A stretch of DNA of 30,292 bases, taken from the IMG/VR virus record IMGVR_UViG_3300009104_000082, positions 1 to 30,292 of that record; one strand, given 5' to 3'. The DNA comes from a virus. Shown here piece after piece: positions 26,670 to 30,292 of the stretch (its first letter is position 1; each line of letters begins with the position of its first letter). The position numbers and the translations under genes were made by a program. The notes under the pieces were generated by a model that made no database searches, was not told the origin of the DNA, and worked only from the letters and a program-made list of their open reading frames with translations.

Positions 26670-28606
26670 TGGCACAGAATTTAGTTTTAAATATATTAGC
26701 AAAAGATAAAACACGAATGGCTTTTAATGGTATTCGTGCTGGTTTAACAAATTTAAGAAGTGCAGTATTTTCAGTTCAATCTGCTTTGGTAGGTATTGGT
26801 GGTGGTTTAGTTGTAAGATCATTATTAAAAACAGGAATGGAAGTAGAAAATTTAGCAGTAAGATTTAACTTCTTATTCGGTAATGTAGAACAAGGAAATA
26901 AAGCATTTCAAAACTTAACTAAATTTGCGGCAAGAGTACCTTTCTCTTTGGAAGAAATTTCACAAGCATCAGGAAACTTGGCAGTTGTAGCAAAAGATGC
27001 AGACGACTTAACAAGAATATTAAAAATTACAGGTAATGTTGCGGCAGTAACAGGATTAGATTTTGCTTTAACAGCAACTCAAATTCAAAGATCATTTTCA
27101 GGTGGTATTGCGGCGGCAGATATATTTAGAGAAAGAGGTGTAAGAGCTTTATTAGGATTTAAACAAGGAGCCACAGTATCAGTAGAAGAAACAATAGAAG
27201 CATTTGAAAAAACATTTGGTAAAGGTGGAAGATTTGAAAAAGCCACAGAAGTATTATCAACAACTTTAACAGGAACTATATCAATGTTAGGAGATAAACT
27301 TTTCAAATTTAAAACTGAAACTAATCAAGCTGGATTTTTTGATTTTGTAAAACAAGGTTTAGCAGACATTAATAATATTATGGAAGCAAATGAAAAGGTT
27401 TTAAATAATTTAGCAATACGAATATCTGAATTTATGGTTAATACAGTTAAAAATGTTTTAATAGGTGGAGCAGTTTTAATGGATACTTTAAAACCTGTAT
27501 TCAAGTTAATAGGTGTTGCTATGCAAGGAATTATACAATCAGTTAAAGCATTACCATCAGGAATTAGAGAACTTGGTATTGTAGGTTTTTTAATGTTAGG
27601 TGGTAAAGGTAAGTTGTTAGTTTTACTTATAATGTCAACAATAGATATTATTCGTTCAGCATTAGGTACTGTTTTAGAAACTTATGCAAACCTTATGGAT
27701 AAAGTTAATTCTGGAATGAGGAAACTAAAATTAATTAGTCAAGAAACTTTTGAGGCTAATTTATTAACATTTGACCAAATGTTTGCAACAGCACAAAAAC
27801 TTAAAACACCTTTAGAAGTTATTAATAAAACAGGAAAAGATTCAGCAGATAATTGGGGAGAAGCAGAAACAGCAATAAGAGAATTTTTAAAAAATTTAGA
27901 AATAAATGCCAAGATTTCAAAAGCACAATATAATGAAATGATGGCTTTACTTAAAACAAGTAAAGATGAAGCAGAAAAAATGGGTGTTAGCTTACAGAAA
28001 ATTAGAGATAATGTTTTAGAATCATTTAAAAAAGACTTTGAAAGTATTAATACTACACTTGCTAAAATGGCACAAAGTGGAATTAAAGCATTTTCAAGAG
28101 GATTAGCTGAAGCAGTTGTTATGGGTAAAGAATTAAATATGACAATGAAAGAAATAGCACAAAGAATATTAGTAGATATTTTAGCTTTTACAATACAAAT
28201 AGTTATTCAAGAAGTAATTAGAAATGCTCTTAAAAAAGAACAAGTAGTTTCTGAAGAAAAAATAACAAACGAATTAAGATCACAAACTACTGAAATGAAA
28301 AGACAAGCATTTTGGAGTATGTTTACAGGAGGGTCAGGTGGTGGTTTCTTTGCAAAAGGTGGAGCAGTATCAAAAGGAAAACCGATAGTAGTTGGTGAAA
28401 GAGGTCCAGAGTTATTCGTTCCAAACTCAACAGGACAAATTACTCAAAATGCTAGAGGAACAGGTGGCGGAGGTGTTGTTGTTAATTTTAATATAGAAGC
28501 AATAGACTCAAATAGTTTCAATGATGTATTAGTAGAAAATAGAGGTATCATTACTTCAATAATTAATAATGCTTTAAATGAAAAAGGTAGGAGAGAATTA
28601 GTATAA
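26669..28606 (+). CDS. Tail tape measure protein
   Basis: A 645-residue helical protein after the frameshifted chaperone. The N-terminus (AKDKTRMAFNGIRAGLTNLR) and GLDFALTATQIQRSFSGGIAAADIF region belong to the tape-measure N-domain (TP901 core-like, VPFSLEEISQASG). Hydrophobic stretches at about residues 250-335 may act as membrane-inserting segments during DNA entry. The C-terminus GGFFAKGGAVSKGKPIVVGERGPE is a familiar ending. At about 0.15 nm per residue the tail would be near 95 nm, within the siphovirus range. Confidence 0.92.
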   Translation: MAQNLVLNILAKDKTRMAFNGIRAGLTNLRSAVFSVQSALVGIGGGLVVRSLLKTGMEVENLAVRFNFLFGNVEQGNKAFQNLTKFAARVPFSLEEISQASGNLAVVAKDADDLTRILKITGNVAAVTGLDFALTATQIQRSFSGGIAAADIFRERGVRALLGFKQGATVSVEETIEAFEKTFGKGGRFEKATEVLSTTLTGTISMLGDKLFKFKTETNQAGFFDFVKQGLADINNIMEANEKVLNNLAIRISEFMVNTVKNVLIGGAVLMDTLKPVFKLIGVAMQGIIQSVKALPSGIRELGIVGFLMLGGKGKLLVLLIMSTIDIIRSALGTVLETYANLMDKVNSGMRKLKLISQETFEANLLTFDQMFATAQKLKTPLEVINKTGKDSADNWGEAETAIREFLKNLEINAKISKAQYNEMMALLKTSKDEAEKMGVSLQKIRDNVLESFKKDFESINTTLAKMAQSGIKAFSRGLAEAVVMGKELNMTMKEIAQRILVDILAFTIQIVIQEVIRNALKKEQVVSEEKITNELRSQTTEMKRQAFWSMFTGGSGGGFFAKGGAVSKGKPIVVGERGPELFVPNSTGQITQNARGTGGGGVVVNFNIEAIDSNSFNDVLVENRGIITSIINNALNEKGRRELV

Positions 28607-29226
28607 TGAGTGGTGCATTTCCTATATCAACATCTAAATTTGAAACATTAGGTATTCAATCAATTCAAAATACAATTATATCTAAATCAATTAGTGGAAA
28701 AAAATTATCAAGAACTATTGATTCTCAAAGATGGGCATTTACCATTTCTATTATTACATCAACTAGAGCAACTGCTTATGGAGAATTAATGGCTTTTATT
28801 GTTAAACAAAGAAGTGGAAAAGAAAATTTTACTATTATCCCACCAGAATTAGAAGATGCAAGAGGAAGTGAAACAGGAACAGTTTTAGTTAATGGTGCAC
28901 AATCTGCTGGAGATACAACAATAGCTATGGATGGATTCGCTGGCGATGGTGCAGGCAGATTTAAGATGGGAGACTTTATTAAGTTTGCCTCGCACGATAA
29001 AATTTATATGGTGGTTGCAGATGTTACTTCATCTAGTAATGCGGCAACAGTTACTATTGAGCCACCTTTAATTGCAGATATAGCAAATGATTCAACAGTT
29101 ACTTATGACAATGTCCCTTTTACAGTTCATTTAACAAACGATGTTCAGTCCTTTGGAGTAGTAGGAACTGATAAAGATGGAAATTTATTATACAAATATG
29201 AATTAGATGTTGAAGAAACTACTTAA
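28606..29226 (+). CDS. Distal tail / minor tail protein
   Basis: A 206-residue protein coupled to the tape-measure gene by TAATG. Beta-rich, with SRTIDSQRWAFTISIITSTRATAYGELMAFI, ENFTIIPPELEDARG, FKMGDFIKFASHDKIYMVV and a C-terminal YKYELDVEE. The RW.F.I and ..GD.IKF..H.K.Y.V patterns occur in minor tail or Dit-like proteins of siphoviruses from marine hosts as I remember. It would form the tip ring below the tape measure. Confidence 0.65.
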   Translation: MSGAFPISTSKFETLGIQSIQNTIISKSISGKKLSRTIDSQRWAFTISIITSTRATAYGELMAFIVKQRSGKENFTIIPPELEDARGSETGTVLVNGAQSAGDTTIAMDGFAGDGAGRFKMGDFIKFASHDKIYMVVADVTSSSNAATVTIEPPLIADIANDSTVTYDNVPFTVHLTNDVQSFGVVGTDKDGNLLYKYELDVEETT

Positions 29227-29456
29227 TGGTAAAATACCTCATTAAACATTGGGTCAATGTAGATGTTATTGCCGAAAAAGTAGTTGATGAGTCAGAAATA
29301 AATACAATTACAAACGATTTAAAAAAACATCAAATCCCTGATGGAACTTTTAGTTATGTTATGATAAAAAATAGTGAGAAAATAAATAGAACAACATACG
29401 AGATATATGACGAGAAGCTTAACGACAGCAGTAAAGAACCACCTAGCAACAAATGA
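29226..29456 (+). CDS. Hypothetical tail-module protein (76 aa)
   Basis: A small protein with VKYLIKHWVNVDVIAEKVV, a helical centre (INTITNDLKKHQIPDG) and a polar tail. It starts one base into the preceding stop and overlaps the next gene by 50 nt in another frame. No motif known. Possible chaperone or minor tip protein. Confidence 0.5.
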   Translation: MVKYLIKHWVNVDVIAEKVVDESEINTITNDLKKHQIPDGTFSYVMIKNSEKINRTTYEIYDEKLNDSSKEPPSNK

Positions 29457-29973
29457 AATTAAACCTGTTCATTTGATAACTATTGGATTTGGAACACCAC
29501 AAAATATTACAGATTGCGTACACGATTTAACTTCTTCAGTATCAGGTTCTAGTGTTACTTATTCATCAAGTAAATTTTTAGTTAGTTATCCTGAAGTATC
29601 AGAAGAAACAGATATAAGTAAATCAAGTATATCAATAACTTTATCAGGAGCAGATCAAACATATATATCATTAGCATTAGCAGAAAATATTGTTAATGAT
29701 GCAGTAACTATTTATAGAGCATTTTTAGATAATAATAATGCAATTATAGCTGACCCTTTTTTACTTTATAAAGGTTCAGTTGAAACTTATACAATTAATG
29801 AAACAGATAATTCTTCAGCTTTAACTTTAAATATAGTTTCTCATTGGGCAGATTTTGAAAAAAGATCAGGAAGAAAAACTAATAGCACATCACAACAAAG
29901 ATTCTTTAGTGGAGATTTGGGTATGGCTTTTTCAAGTGAAAATGTTTTAGATATTAAGTGGGGTAGAAAATAA
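29407..29973 (+). CDS. Tail tip/baseplate protein, DUF2163- or DUF1833-like
   Basis: A 188-residue protein with SLTTAVKNHLATNEIKPVHL, TYSSSKFLVSYPEVSEETD, ISLALAENIVNDAVTIYRAFLD, LLYKGSVETYTINET and the ending TNSTSQQRFFSGDLGMAFS ... DIKWGR. The pattern of a short N-terminal helix, repeated strands and FxxD.GM.F near the C-terminus is that of phage proteins near the tail hub (DUF2163/1833-like). The start at 29407 lies inside the previous gene. A gpL- or hub-like role is inferred. Confidence 0.62.
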   Translation: MTRSLTTAVKNHLATNEIKPVHLITIGFGTPQNITDCVHDLTSSVSGSSVTYSSSKFLVSYPEVSEETDISKSSISITLSGADQTYISLALAENIVNDAVTIYRAFLDNNNAIIADPFLLYKGSVETYTINETDNSSALTLNIVSHWADFEKRSGRKTNSTSQQRFFSGDLGMAFSSENVLDIKWGRK

Positions 29974-30292
29974 TGGGCTTCCCTAATCCTTTTAAAGTGG
30001 CAAAAAAAGCTGTTAAATCAGTTTCAAAAGCCTTTAAAGTAGTAAGAGTATTTAATTTTTTAAAAAACCTTAATCCTTGGGTTGCTTTAGGTGTATTTGC
30101 TATTGGTTGGTTATTCATGTCAAATAGACGACCTGATAGACCAGACTTCGGAGATAGTGATTTTAATAATTTCGAAAAAGGTATTTTATTAAATCATCAA
30201 TCAAACGATCAATCTATTCCTGTTGTTTATGGAGAAAGAAAAGTTGGTGGAACAAGATGTTTTATTGAGACTAGCGGAACTGATAATGAATT
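29973..30292 (+). CDS. Tail tip / host-specificity protein, N-terminal part, truncated by window edge
   Basis: Starts by TAATG coupling at 29973 and runs beyond the window. The visible 106 residues have a basic N-terminal helix (MGFPNPFKVAKKAVKSVSK), a membrane-like segment WVALGVFAIGWLF and a conserved element ILLNHQSNDQSIPVVYGERKVGG. The IPVVYGERKVGGTR phrase is typical of the N-terminus of central tail-tip (J-like) proteins. This fits the position after the hub protein; the rest would contain the receptor-contacting part. Confidence 0.7.
   Translation, partial: MGFPNPFKVAKKAVKSVSKAFKVVRVFNFLKNLNPWVALGVFAIGWLFMSNRRPDRPDFGDSDFNNFEKGILLNHQSNDQSIPVVYGERKVGGTRCFIETSGTDNE

Noticed and set aside
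1-30292. tRNA genes, CRISPR arrays and insertion sequences
   Set aside because: No cloverleaf, regular repeat-spacer array or transposase was noticed by eye; a tRNAscan or CRISPR-finder run would settle this.

Overview
The window is most of the genome of a tailed double-stranded DNA phage with a siphovirus-type virion plan: small and large terminase, portal, MuF-like head protein, scaffold, HK97-fold capsid, connectors, tail tube, frameshifted chaperone, tape measure and tail-tip proteins. No ribosomal, metabolic or transposon genes were recognised. The DNA is strongly AT-rich, genes overlap by ATGA or TAATG, and the holin is of the GTA/3TM type seen in alphaproteobacterial phages and gene-transfer agents. 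A low-GC marine alphaproteobacterial host, perhaps SAR11-like, is my inference from composition and family resemblance, not proven by the sequence. The window starts inside a tail-fibre-like gene and ends inside a tail-tip gene, so the contig is probably a circular or permuted genome opened in the tail module.

Layout. (1) Positions 3-5466, plus strand: tail-fibre end, three tandem paralogous adhesin-like genes, tail-assembly chaperone-like genes, an M15 peptidase endolysin, a metallophosphoesterase, a DUF3310 protein and a holin, closed by a hairpin at 5470-5487 shared with the convergent operon. (2) Positions 5496-9747, minus strand: an early or accessory operon with a DUF932 protein, a coiled-coil protein, a YkgJ-like cysteine-cluster protein, a small membrane protein, a lipoprotein, a degenerate XRE-like protein, a PD-(D/E)XK exonuclease and two unknowns. 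(3) Positions 9748-10290: a gene-poor control region between divergent operons. (4) Positions 10291-14660, plus strand: XRE regulator, many tiny coupled genes, a Ref-like HNH protein, a DUF1376 replication protein and a ParB-fold protein, then a TET/JBP-like dioxygenase that overlaps an FkbM methyltransferase (to 15348). (5) Positions 15359-19690: terminase small and large subunits, unusually separated by about 2.7 kb of small, mostly membrane or coiled-coil genes. (6) Positions 19692-30292: head and tail morphogenesis.

The most striking signal is not protein-coding. The minus strand holds two copies of an RNA with a hammerhead-ribozyme core (CUGAUGA, GAAA, and GUC cleavage triplet) in the circular permutation with an open stem II (type II). 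One lies in the leader of the DUF932 gene and the other directly after its stop codon. Stems I, II and III are all supported by compensatory differences between the copies, and the predicted cleavage sites lie 63 and 65 nt upstream of the next start codon. Upstream of the first copy is a segment whose middle strand can pair with either flank, suggesting a switch. The second lead is the ParB / TET-JBP / FkbM cluster, which could make an oxidised and then O-methylated DNA base.
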